Of a DNA stretch of 10,899 nucleotides, positions 1 through 5,871 are shown piece by piece. The first letter of the stretch is position 1. Each line of letters begins with the position of its first letter. The notes under the pieces are model-generated. The model searched no databases. It was given only the letters and a program-made list of their open reading frames with translations, and was not told the origin of the DNA. The stretch is from the NCBI GenBank assembly GCA_023418755.1, contig JAEZZE010000433.1, positions 1 through 10,899 on the forward strand, written 5' to 3'. The translations under genes were made by a program, and so were the position numbers. Source of the stretch: Bacillota bacterium (GTDB lineage: Bacteria > Bacillota > Bacilli > Paenibacillales > Paenibacillaceae).

Positions 1-150
1 GACGAAGTGCGTCCCTCCGACAACCCCGAAGCCGCCCGATGGAGAAGAAACAGGCGCTAACGGCTTCGCAACCGTCCGGTCCGGGACGCGCGGCGTCCGG
101 TGCCCCGAAGACGGGGGCGGAACGGAATTACGGAGGGACGAAGCGGGGCA

Positions 151-196
151 GGAAAGACGGGAGCTTCGGCTTAGAAGGCCGCTCCCGAAGCTCCCG
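151..196 (-). terminator. Hairpin overlapping the end of sulP, probable terminator
   Basis: A 12-bp perfect inverted repeat (arms 158-169 and 185-196, sequence CGGGAGCTTCGG and its complement) encloses a 15-nt loop that contains the sulP stop codon at 171-173. Reading on the minus strand the second arm is followed by TCTTTCC, a weak and interrupted T tract. The stem is strong and correctly placed for transcription end of sulP, but the poor T run leaves open whether it terminates intrinsically or mainly protects the 3' end. The upstream arm is part of the coding sequence for the Gly-Ala-Ser tail. Confidence 0.6.
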
Positions 197-1943
197 ACGC
201 CCCTGAGGCCCCTGCCGCGCACGGCGTCCGTTCCTGCGACAGCTCGGCGCATTCGCGGAAAGCGAACTGCCTGCAGCCGACGCATCGAGCTCGGTCCAGA
301 CAGCCAAGCGCGTATCCGATCGCCTCGCCCGTATGCGGGAAAAACCGGTCCCGACCGATCGCTTCCGCCAATCCCGACCGTTCCAGCACCTCGCGCGGCT
401 GCTCCCGAATACCGGACACGAGCACGACGCCGCCGGCGCCGAGGAACTCTCGAACCCCGGCGGCCAGGTTGGCTTCCCCCGTCATGTCGATCATCGGAAC
501 CTTCCCCATCCGGATGAGCAGCACGCGATGGGACTGTTCCACCACTTCGTTCAACGCCCGTCCGAACGGCTCCGCGGCTCCGAAAAACAGCGCCCCCTCC
601 ACCGTCGCGATGCGGATCTGCGGGCAGTCCCTCTTCTCGGTCACCGCCCCCGGCGCCACTTTGCCGTTCCGGGCTAGGGGATCGGGCAGCACCTTATCCA
701 CCTTCATCAGGCCTCCCATCCGCTTCACGAACAGCACGATCGCCAGCACGAGTCCGGCGGTAACGGCAACCGTCAAATCCGTGAATACGGTCAGCAGGAA
801 CGTCGCGACCAGCACGAGCGAGTCTCCCGTCTTCGTTCGCAGCAGCTTCGCGAAATTGCGATATTCGCTCATTTTCCACGCGACGACCATCAGCACCGGC
901 GCCATGCCGGCCAGCGGAATGCGGGAAGCGAGCGGAGCGAAGAGCAGCAGCACGGCGAGCACGACGACGCCGTGAACGATGCCCGACACGGGACTGACCG
1001 CTCCCGACTTGATGTTCGTGGCCGTTCTGGCGATCGCGCCCGTCGCCGGAATGCCTCCAAATAGCGGAGCGGCCATATTCGCGATGCCTTGGCCGATCAG
1101 CTCGCGGTTGCTGTCGTGCCGGGTTCCGGTCATTTCGTCGGCGACGACGGCCGACAGCAGCGATTCGATGCTGCCCAGCATCGCGATGACGAAGGCCGGA
1201 TACAGCAGCTGCTTGATGCGTTCCAGCGTTATCTCCGGCATATGGAACGCCGGCAGCTCGCTCGGAATCGCGCCGTAGGCGGATCCGATCGTCGCCACGC
1301 CGCCGTCGAACAGCAGGCTAGCGACCAGCGTCGCCGCCAGCAGCCCGACGAGCAGCGCAGGCAGCTTCGGCGCGTAACGCACCGTAAGCAGAATAGCCGT
1401 CAAGCTGACGAGCGCCGTCGCGATGCTGTACCCGTCGATCAACGACGCATTCGTCGCGATCTCCTTCATGTTCGCCAAGAAGCGCTCGTGTTTGTCCAAT
1501 CCGTCCATTCCGAGAAATCCGGGAATTTGCCCCGTGAAAATAAGGACCGCGATGCCCGCCGTAAATCCGAGCGTTACCGGCCGGGGAATAAAGCGGATAA
1601 GCGCGCCCAGCCTGAACAGACCCATCAACAGCAGCATGGCGCCCGCCATCATGCCGGCCAGCAGCAAATTTTCGTATCCGTACTGCAGAACGATCATGAG
1701 CAGCACCGGTACGAACGCTCCCGTCGGTCCTCCGATCTGAAACCTCGATCCCCCCAGCATCGAGATCAACACGCCTGCCACAATCGTCGTATACAATCCG
1801 TATTGGGGACTCACGCCCGACGCGATCGCGAACGCCATGCCGAGCGGAATGGCGACGATGCCCACGATCAATCCCGACAGCAGGTCTCGGCGCAAGGAAC
1901 CGACGTTGTAATCCGCAAATCTCCCCAACCCGCGCAGCTTCAT
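171..1943 (-). CDS. SulP-family anion transporter with STAS domain
   Basis: Predicted inner-membrane transporter of 590 residues that moves an inorganic anion such as sulfate or bicarbonate; the sequence does not settle which. The N-terminal part (about residues 18-410) is a long series of hydrophobic helices with the SulP signature region near residues 45-80 (PQYGLYTT, then GGPTGA). A cytoplasmic STAS domain follows at about 430-545, with IDMTG in the place where anti-sigma-antagonist proteins carry their D-x-S/T-G. Beyond the STAS domain is an extra tail with Cys548, 554, 557, 565 and 575, then a Gly-Ala-Ser triplet repeat. The start is ATG at 1943, preceded by AAAGAGGGG. The frame stays open upstream to 2186, but that extension has no helix or family similarity and would cross the promoter and the arsR terminator. 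It is transcribed alone from its own promoter (1989-2017) and is likely controlled by the adjacent ArsR protein. The family is certain, the substrate is not. Confidence 0.93.
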   Translation of the reverse strand: MKLRGLGRFADYNVGSLRRDLLSGLIVGIVAIPLGMAFAIASGVSPQYGLYTTIVAGVLISMLGGSRFQIGGPTGAFVPVLLMIVLQYGYENLLLAGMMAGAMLLLMGLFRLGALIRFIPRPVTLGFTAGIAVLIFTGQIPGFLGMDGLDKHERFLANMKEIATNASLIDGYSIATALVSLTAILLTVRYAPKLPALLVGLLAATLVASLLFDGGVATIGSAYGAIPSELPAFHMPEITLERIKQLLYPAFVIAMLGSIESLLSAVVADEMTGTRHDSNRELIGQGIANMAAPLFGGIPATGAIARTATNIKSGAVSPVSGIVHGVVVLAVLLLFAPLASRIPLAGMAPVLMVVAWKMSEYRNFAKLLRTKTGDSLVLVATFLLTVFTDLTVAVTAGLVLAIVLFVKRMGGLMKVDKVLPDPLARNGKVAPGAVTEKRDCPQIRIATVEGALFFGAAEPFGRALNEVVEQSHRVLLIRMGKVPMIDMTGEANLAAGVREFLGAGGVVLVSGIREQPREVLERSGLAEAIGRDRFFPHTGEAIGYALGCLDRARCVGCRQFAFRECAELSQERTPCAAGASGASGASGAAF

Positions 1944-1960
1944 TTTACCCCTCTTTATCT

Positions 1961-1984
1961 TTGAATATTTGATTATTTGAATAT
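1961..1984 (-). promoter_or_regulatory. Three tandem 8-bp repeats, candidate operator of sulP
   Basis: On the plus strand the sequence reads TTGAATAT, TTGATTAT, TTGAATAT without any spacer. It contains a short dyad ATATT-N10-AATAT (1965-1984). It begins about where transcription of sulP should start and ends before the ribosome binding site, the classic position for a repressor roadblock. ArsR-family proteins bind AT-rich imperfect dyads with TTGA/TCAA-like cores, so the neighbouring ArsR protein (2116-2442) is the natural candidate ligand. The repeat is seen directly; its function is inferred. Confidence 0.5.
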
Positions 1985-1988
1985 ATAG

Positions 1989-2017
1989 AATATAAGAGGA
2001 GGAGAGAAGATTGTCAA
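1989..2017 (-). promoter_or_regulatory. Sigma-A-type promoter of sulP
   Basis: On the minus strand a perfect -35 box TTGACA (2012-2017) is followed by a 17-bp pyrimidine-rich spacer and a -10 box TATATT (1989-1994), one mismatch from consensus. Expected transcription start is near 1982, giving a leader of about 39 nt to the ATG at 1943. The strength of the match suggests an intrinsically strong promoter that needs a repressor, in keeping with the tandem repeats just downstream. Confidence 0.75.
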
Positions 2018-2063
2018 AATGGATTTCCCCCTTTATTAGCGGGTTTAGACCGATGCTGCGCAT

Positions 2064-2107
2064 AAAAAACGAGGCCACGTGCGCCGCTCGGCGAATTAGC
2101 CTCGTTT
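2064..2107 (-). terminator. Intrinsic terminator of the corA-arsR operon
   Basis: Minus-strand reading gives AAACGAGGC (2099-2107), a loop, then GCCTCGTTTTTT (2064-2075): a 9-bp perfect stem running into a T tract. The loop holds a second small stem CGCCG/CGGCG, so the structure is nested. It begins 8 bp after the arsR stop codon and separates that operon from the sulP promoter at 1989-2017. Confidence 0.85.
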
Positions 2108-2115
2108 CCCCTTCT

Positions 2116-2442
2116 TTACTCGCTCCGGATCGTTTCCAACAGCGAAATCGCGTCGACAAGATGGTTGTCGAATATGCGCTTGGCAACTTCTAGCAGTTCC
2201 CGGATCAGCGGATCGCGCAGCGAATAGATCACGTTCGTCCCGTCCTTCACGCCGCTGACGACGTTTTTCGCGCGCAGCACCGCCAGTTGCTGCGATACAG
2301 CCGAACCCTCCAGCCCGAGTACCGCCTGGATTTCGTTTACGTTTTTCTCCCCTTCGCACAGCACCTCCAGAATTCGAATGCGAAGCGGATGCGCGAGCGC
2401 CTTGAAGAACTCCGCCTTGAATTGCTGCAGTTCGCGGCTCAC
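2116..2442 (-). CDS. ArsR-family winged-helix transcriptional regulator
   Basis: A 108-residue protein of the usual ArsR/SmtB length. The opening FFKALAHPLRIRIL (residues 12-25) is the family hallmark. The recognition helix region is about 36-58 (VNEIQAVLGL, then AVSQQLAVLR), and the wing is near VSGVKDGTNVIYSL (62-75). The metal-binding CxC of arsenic or cadmium sensors in helix 3 is absent; the only cysteine is Cys29, so the signal is probably not As(III) or Cd(II) bound in the classical way. Start is GTG at 2442 with GAAAGGGGGAAAGG in front; that site overlaps the corA stop codon, and the gap to corA is 14 bp. It is therefore co-transcribed with corA and ends at the terminator 2064-2107. 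The likely target is the sulP promoter next door. The family is certain; target and ligand are inferred. Confidence 0.92.
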   Translation of the reverse strand: MSRELQQFKAEFFKALAHPLRIRILEVLCEGEKNVNEIQAVLGLEGSAVSQQLAVLRAKNVVSGVKDGTNVIYSLRDPLIRELLEVAKRIFDNHLVDAISLLETIRSE

Positions 2443-2456
2443 GGCCTTTCCCCCTT

Positions 2457-3410
2457 TCAGTCGAACCAGCCCTTATTCTTGAACCAGGCGTACATGCCGA
2501 GGCCAAGCGCGAGCATAACCCCGATCACGATGTAATACCCCGCCTGCCACTCGAGCTCGGGCATGTTCACGAAATTCATCCCGTATACGCCGGCGATAAA
2601 CGTGAGCGGCATAAAGATCGTCGTCATGACCGTGAGCGTCTTCATGATCGAATTCATTCGGTTCGAGCGCAACGAATCGTAGCTGTCTCTAAGATCGGCC
2701 GTCATCTCGCGGTTGGATTCGATCATCTCCGTCAATTTCAGCAAATGGTCGTAGATATCGGTAAAATAAGCGTACTGCTCCTTGACGCCCGGAATTTTGT
2801 CCGAGTTGAGCAGCCGGTACAGCAGGTCGCGCATCGGCAGTACCGTCCGGCGGATGCGCAGCAAGTCGGCCCGAATATCGTAGATCTGCTCCGTCATCCG
2901 CTGCAGGTCGACCCGGTTTTCTCCCTGATCCTCGATGTCGTTCAACTGGTCCTCTATTTTGTACAACGTCGGAAAATAGTTGTCGACGAGCTTGTCCATC
3001 AGCAGGTAGGCGACGTAATTGTGGTCCCTCCCCCGCCGAAAGCCGGGATCGAGCATTCGCTTCCATGCTTCCTCGATTTCCTGCGAAGGCGCAAGATGGA
3101 ACGTGACGATTCCGCGCGGCCCGAGAAAGACGTTCACTTCCTCCGCCTTGAGCGTCTCCGGATGCAGCGCGTGAAGCACGAAAAAGTGCGTCTCCTCGTA
3201 ATGGTCCACCTTCGGACGCTGCAGCCTCTGCAAACAGTCTTCGATCGCGAGCGGGTGAAAATGAAAATAACCGTCCAGCAGCTCGATCTCGTTCGGCTTC
3301 GGGCAATCGAAGTCGACCCAGAACCAGCTGACGTCGCGGTCCGTCAGATCTTCCAGACGAACGTCCTCCCGCCATTGCCCATCGTCCGTAGCGGCCATAA
3401 TCCGCAGCAC
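2457..3410 (-). CDS. corA: CorA-type magnesium/divalent cation channel
   Basis: A 317-residue cytoplasmic-membrane channel for Mg2+ or related divalent cations (Co2+, Ni2+), acting as a homopentamer in the known family. A long acidic and helical cytosolic domain is followed by two C-terminal membrane helices. The YGMN signature at residues 276-279 ends the first helix and the MPEL external loop motif follows, as in canonical CorA. The C-terminus is short and basic (KNKGWFD). I choose GTG at 3410: AAGAGGTGAGG lies 3 nt upstream, whereas the further GTG at 3419 sits inside that ribosome binding site and would leave a leader of only a few bases from the promoter at 3432-3461. ATG at 3398 is a weaker alternative. 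It is the first gene of a two-gene operon with arsR; why an ArsR protein is paired with CorA is not evident. Confidence 0.93.
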   Translation of the reverse strand: MLRIMAATDDGQWREDVRLEDLTDRDVSWFWVDFDCPKPNEIELLDGYFHFHPLAIEDCLQRLQRPKVDHYEETHFFVLHALHPETLKAEEVNVFLGPRGIVTFHLAPSQEIEEAWKRMLDPGFRRGRDHNYVAYLLMDKLVDNYFPTLYKIEDQLNDIEDQGENRVDLQRMTEQIYDIRADLLRIRRTVLPMRDLLYRLLNSDKIPGVKEQYAYFTDIYDHLLKLTEMIESNREMTADLRDSYDSLRSNRMNSIMKTLTVMTTIFMPLTFIAGVYGMNFVNMPELEWQAGYYIVIGVMLALGLGMYAWFKNKGWFD

Positions 3411-3431
3411 TCGCCTCACCTCTTAACGTCC

Positions 3432-3461
3432 ATTATGCCTTGCGAAAGAGGAGATTGGCAA
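3432..3461 (-). promoter_or_regulatory. Sigma-A-type promoter of corA-arsR
   Basis: Minus-strand boxes are TTGCCA (3456-3461) and CATAAT (3432-3437), each one mismatch from consensus, separated by 18 bp. The predicted start near 3425 gives a leader of only about 15 nt before the GTG at 3410, just enough to hold the ribosome binding site. Confidence 0.6.
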
Positions 3462-3614
3462 CTTGCCCGTACCGGCCGGCCGTAAAAATTCGATCGCATA
3501 GCCCCCCGTTAAAGCTCGGGCACCGGGATGGATCATCCTTCAATACAAGAAAAATCCTCGTTAACGATCGGGCCGCTTTATCTCGACTCGTCCAAACCTT
3601 GTAGCGATCCGGAT
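3462..3614. other. Intergenic spacer without a recognised gene
   Basis: Between the corA promoter and the decayed end of the sugar operon I see no convincing coding sequence. A minus-strand open frame of 34 codons (3561-3662, TTG start, no ribosome binding site) encodes a short amphipathic peptide discussed in the findings. CCGGCCGG and TCGTTAACGA are short palindromes here without a T tract or other context, and I assign them no role. Confidence 0.4.
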
Positions 3615-3660
3615 AAAACGAAGAAGATCCGCAGGGAGCGTAACACCCCCCGGGATCTCC
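3615..3660 (-). terminator. Possible terminator of the sugar operon
   Basis: Minus-strand GGAGATCC (3653-3660) can pair with GGATCTTC (3623-3630) through eight positions including one G-U pair, with a further G-rich/C-rich extension after two mismatches. It is followed by TTCGTTTT (3615-3622). It sits 28 bp beyond the stop of the kinase relic, where the operon should end. The stem is imperfect and the T run is short, so this is only a candidate. Confidence 0.35.
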
Positions 3661-3687
3661 AACGTGCGAATATTGTAGCAGCTCCGA

Positions 3688-3876
3688 TTAAACCGCGCTA
3701 AGCGGACGCGCCGCGCTCGGCCGCCCTTCTTCCCAGAGCCAGCCTTCGAGCAAACCCGCGTCATTGCCCAGCTTCGGAGGAACGATGTACCGCCGATCCG
3801 GTCGGCGATTTCCGGGGCGTGCAATTCCGCATACGAATTTCGTGTTCCGGGCCTCGATTGCGCCGATTCTATCCGT
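3688..3876 (-). pseudogene. Relic of a ROK-family sugar kinase (internal deletion)
   Basis: A 62-codon open stretch carries both ends of a ROK kinase and none of its middle. The beginning, DRIGAIEA then TKFVCGIA, matches the N-terminal ATP-binding signature of fructokinase/GmuE-type ROK proteins (IGAIEAGGTKFVC), but the two phosphate-binding glycines read Arg-Asn. After about ten unrecognisable residues comes YIVPPKLGNDAGLL, the typical C-terminal segment that ends with the AG(L/I)xGA helix. ROK enzymes are about 290-320 residues, so roughly 80 percent is missing, including the catalytic DxGxG region and the zinc motif. No ATG, GTG or TTG stands at the expected start; the codon there is ACG (3874-3876), directly after AAGGGGGAT and 7 nt beyond the stop of the epimerase relic. 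It once phosphorylated an imported or isomerised sugar as the last gene of this operon. The family call rests on the two motifs; no search was run. Confidence 0.65.
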
Positions 3877-3883
3877 ATCCCCC

Positions 3884-4238
3884 TTAACCCGCCGTATAAC
3901 CGAAGATCGACGCTCTTTTTTCCGCGAGAAACCGAATGCCTTCCTCCGCCAAACTCCGATTGTCCGGCGCCAGGCGGCGCCAGACGTACGGACCGCGCGA
4001 TTCGACCGCGCACTCCACGACGAGTAGCCTTCGTAACGGATCTCCCCCAACGCTTCGAAAATGCCGTCCCAATCCAGATGGCCGGTACCCGGAATTCCCC
4101 AATCGTTCCCGTTCAGATGAATGTGGCCGAGCTTGCTTCCCGCCAGCAGGATCGCTTCCTTCTCGCCTCGTCGATCGCGAAGATCGAATCCTCGCTCCAT
4201 TGCCCGCACCAGGCCGATGCATGAATGCCCAATTTCAT
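3884..4238 (-). pseudogene. Relic of a tagatose-3-epimerase-like sugar epimerase
   Basis: Three pieces in three reading frames add up to the two ends of a sugar (phosphate) isomerase/epimerase of the TIM-barrel AP-endonuclease-2 superfamily. Piece 1 starts at ATG 4238 with GGGAGAGAT upstream and reads MKLGIHASAWCGQW and on to DEARR (about 4157), a typical N-terminus; its frame stops at 4113. Piece 2 in the next frame (about 4165 to 4025) reads KLGHIHLNGNDWGIPGTGHL and then DWDGIFEALGEI, YEGY, the conserved C-terminal part with the metal-site histidine. Piece 3 (about 4025 to the TAA at 3884) reads LVVECAVESRGPY and ends the protein, keeping the metal-ligand glutamate. The intact family is about 270-290 residues, so around 150 central residues are gone, among them two of the four metal ligands. 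Position 15 nt after the response regulator stop shows it was part of the operon. It cannot encode an enzyme now. Confidence 0.75.
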
Positions 4239-4253
4239 TCCGGATCTCTCCCG

Positions 4254-5867
4254 CTACATGTGCTGTTCTTTGTATTCGTTCGGCGTGATGCCGTAACGTT
4301 TCTTGAACACCTGGATAAAATAGCTCAAATCTTTATACCCGACCAGAGACGCGACCTCGGACACCTTCAGGGAACCGATCGAGAGCAATTGCCGCGACCG
4401 CTGCATCCGAACATCCGTCAGGTTCTCCATGAACGTTTTGCCGGTTTCCTTGCGAACGAGCCTGCTCAAGTAGGCCGTGCTCAGCTTGAAGCGTTCGGCC
4501 AGCATATCCAGCGAGATATCTTGCGCGTAATCGGATTCAATCAAATGCATGATATCCGCTACCGCGGAGCCGGAGCTCGTCTGCCGCGTCGCGCTTACCG
4601 TGTCCGAGATCGCTTGGAACATTTCGAGACATTCGCAGAACAAGCGATCCACCGTAGAGAAGGATTCCGTCTTCGAGAACGGAATCGCGGCCTCCATAAG
4701 TCTGTTGACCAGACCCGGATTGAACTGCCCGATAATGCGCACGGAGCCGAGAGCGAGCTCCATGAGGGAAATTTTCAGATGCTGGATGTCCAGTCCCGGC
4801 GCAAGTCCGACCTCCCGCTTGATTCGGTCGAGGCACTCCCGAACCTTCTCCATATTCCCCGATCTAAGTCCGCTAATGACGGTCGCCTTATCTTCCTCGC
4901 CGATGACGAACGTTTCTCCCTGCGAAGCGGCGATATCCCGAAAAGGCACGATGGCGTCGTCGCCGAGGGCGAAGACGTGATTCAGCGCTTCGACCGACTG
5001 CATATACGCATGGTTGATTTTTTCGATTCTCTCTCCCGCTTCCGATATTCCGATAGACACCGTGAACGGAAGGAACGTGCGAATCCCCTTCTGAACGTCC
5101 AATCCGATATGCATCGCTTCTTCCTCGCACTTCTCCCGGCTCATGTCCTTGGCGAAGATCAGCACGACGCTGAACAGGTCGTGATCGAAATCGATGATGG
5201 CCGGCTTTCCCGCCGTTCTCGCCGTCTCCTCGGCGATATTCATGACCGCGAATTCGAACAGCGTCCTGTCCTCCGCGGAATAAGCCTGCTCGAACGACCT
5301 GCGGTCGTCCATCTGAATGGACAGAACGACATAGCGTTCGATCCGAATGCCGAACGAGGCCAGCTTGTCTTCGATGATCGCCGGCACGTACAAATAGCCG
5401 TGAAGCAGATCGTGAACAAGCTTGTTTCGGAGCAGCGGCATCGCCGCCCGCATCCGTTCCCTCAGCCGATCGTACTCGCTGCGCGACTGCCTCTTCTCGC
5501 GAATCTCGCTAACCAGCTTGCGTACGACCCTCTCCAGCTCCTCGAACTTCGTCGGCTTCAGAAGCAAATCCCGAATGCCGATATGCATAGCCGTCTTGGC
5601 ATAATTAAAATCTTGAAAACCGGTCAGCATCAAAATTTCGATCTCGGGGTTTCCCGCTTTCGCCTTTTCCGCGAACGCCAGACCGTCCATGCCCGGCATC
5701 CGGATATCCGTCAGAATGATATCGGGGCGAACCGCTTCGATTAACGCCAGGCCGTCTTCCCCGTCCTCCGCTTCGCCTGCGACGACGCATCCCCATTGTT
5801 CCCACGGCATGCTTCGCAGCCCTTCGCGGATGAGCGGCTCGTCGTCTACGATCATCAATGAAAGCAT
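4254..5867 (-). CDS. AraC-type response regulator of two-component system
   Basis: A 537-residue cytoplasmic transcription activator. The receiver domain (about 1-120) has Asp8-Asp9, phospho-acceptor Asp54 in ILTDIRMPGMDG, Thr82 and Lys104. A linker and a poorly conserved central region (about 125-430) follow; such regions in Paenibacillus regulators often resemble a degenerate GGDEF-like fold, which I cannot confirm by eye. The C-terminal 100 residues form a double helix-turn-helix AraC domain (ISLDMLAERFKLSTAYLSRL, then VSEVASLVGYKDLSYFIQVF). Start is ATG at 5867 with AGGAGGG 8 nt upstream; that site overlaps the end of the kinase gene, 4 bp away. It is expected to be phosphorylated by the kinase and to activate the sugar operon, including itself. 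A longer in-frame N-terminal extension to 6062 lies inside the kinase gene and is not used. Confidence 0.95.
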   Translation of the reverse strand: MLSLMIVDDEPLIREGLRSMPWEQWGCVVAGEAEDGEDGLALIEAVRPDIILTDIRMPGMDGLAFAEKAKAGNPEIEILMLTGFQDFNYAKTAMHIGIRDLLLKPTKFEELERVVRKLVSEIREKRQSRSEYDRLRERMRAAMPLLRNKLVHDLLHGYLYVPAIIEDKLASFGIRIERYVVLSIQMDDRRSFEQAYSAEDRTLFEFAVMNIAEETARTAGKPAIIDFDHDLFSVVLIFAKDMSREKCEEEAMHIGLDVQKGIRTFLPFTVSIGISEAGERIEKINHAYMQSVEALNHVFALGDDAIVPFRDIAASQGETFVIGEEDKATVISGLRSGNMEKVRECLDRIKREVGLAPGLDIQHLKISLMELALGSVRIIGQFNPGLVNRLMEAAIPFSKTESFSTVDRLFCECLEMFQAISDTVSATRQTSSGSAVADIMHLIESDYAQDISLDMLAERFKLSTAYLSRLVRKETGKTFMENLTDVRMQRSRQLLSIGSLKVSEVASLVGYKDLSYFIQVFKKRYGITPNEYKEQHM

Positions 5868-5871
5868 TGTT

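Noticed and set aside
39..206. Plus-strand 55-codon frame at the left edge
   Set aside because: Low-complexity basic peptide, no ribosome binding site, and it overlaps the sulP terminator hairpin and 3' end.
1089..1964. Plus-strand 291-codon open frame opposite sulP
   Set aside because: The product is an Arg/Gln/Asp-rich low-information sequence mirroring membrane helix codons on the other strand.
1944..2186. N-terminal extension of SulP by 81 residues
   Set aside because: It would run through the arsR terminator and the sulP promoter, and ATG 1943 has its own ribosome binding site.
2000..2193. Plus-strand small gene starting at TTG 2011 behind AGGAGGAG
   Set aside because: The purine run is the complement of the spacer of the sulP promoter, and the frame lies antisense to the terminator and the end of arsR; no protein similarity is seen.
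3936..5744. Long plus-strand open frame of 602 codons opposite the response regulator
   Set aside because: It lies antisense to a gene with clear receiver and AraC domains; its Arg/His/Gln-rich translation lacks any domain or ribosome binding site. It is a shadow of GC-rich codon use.
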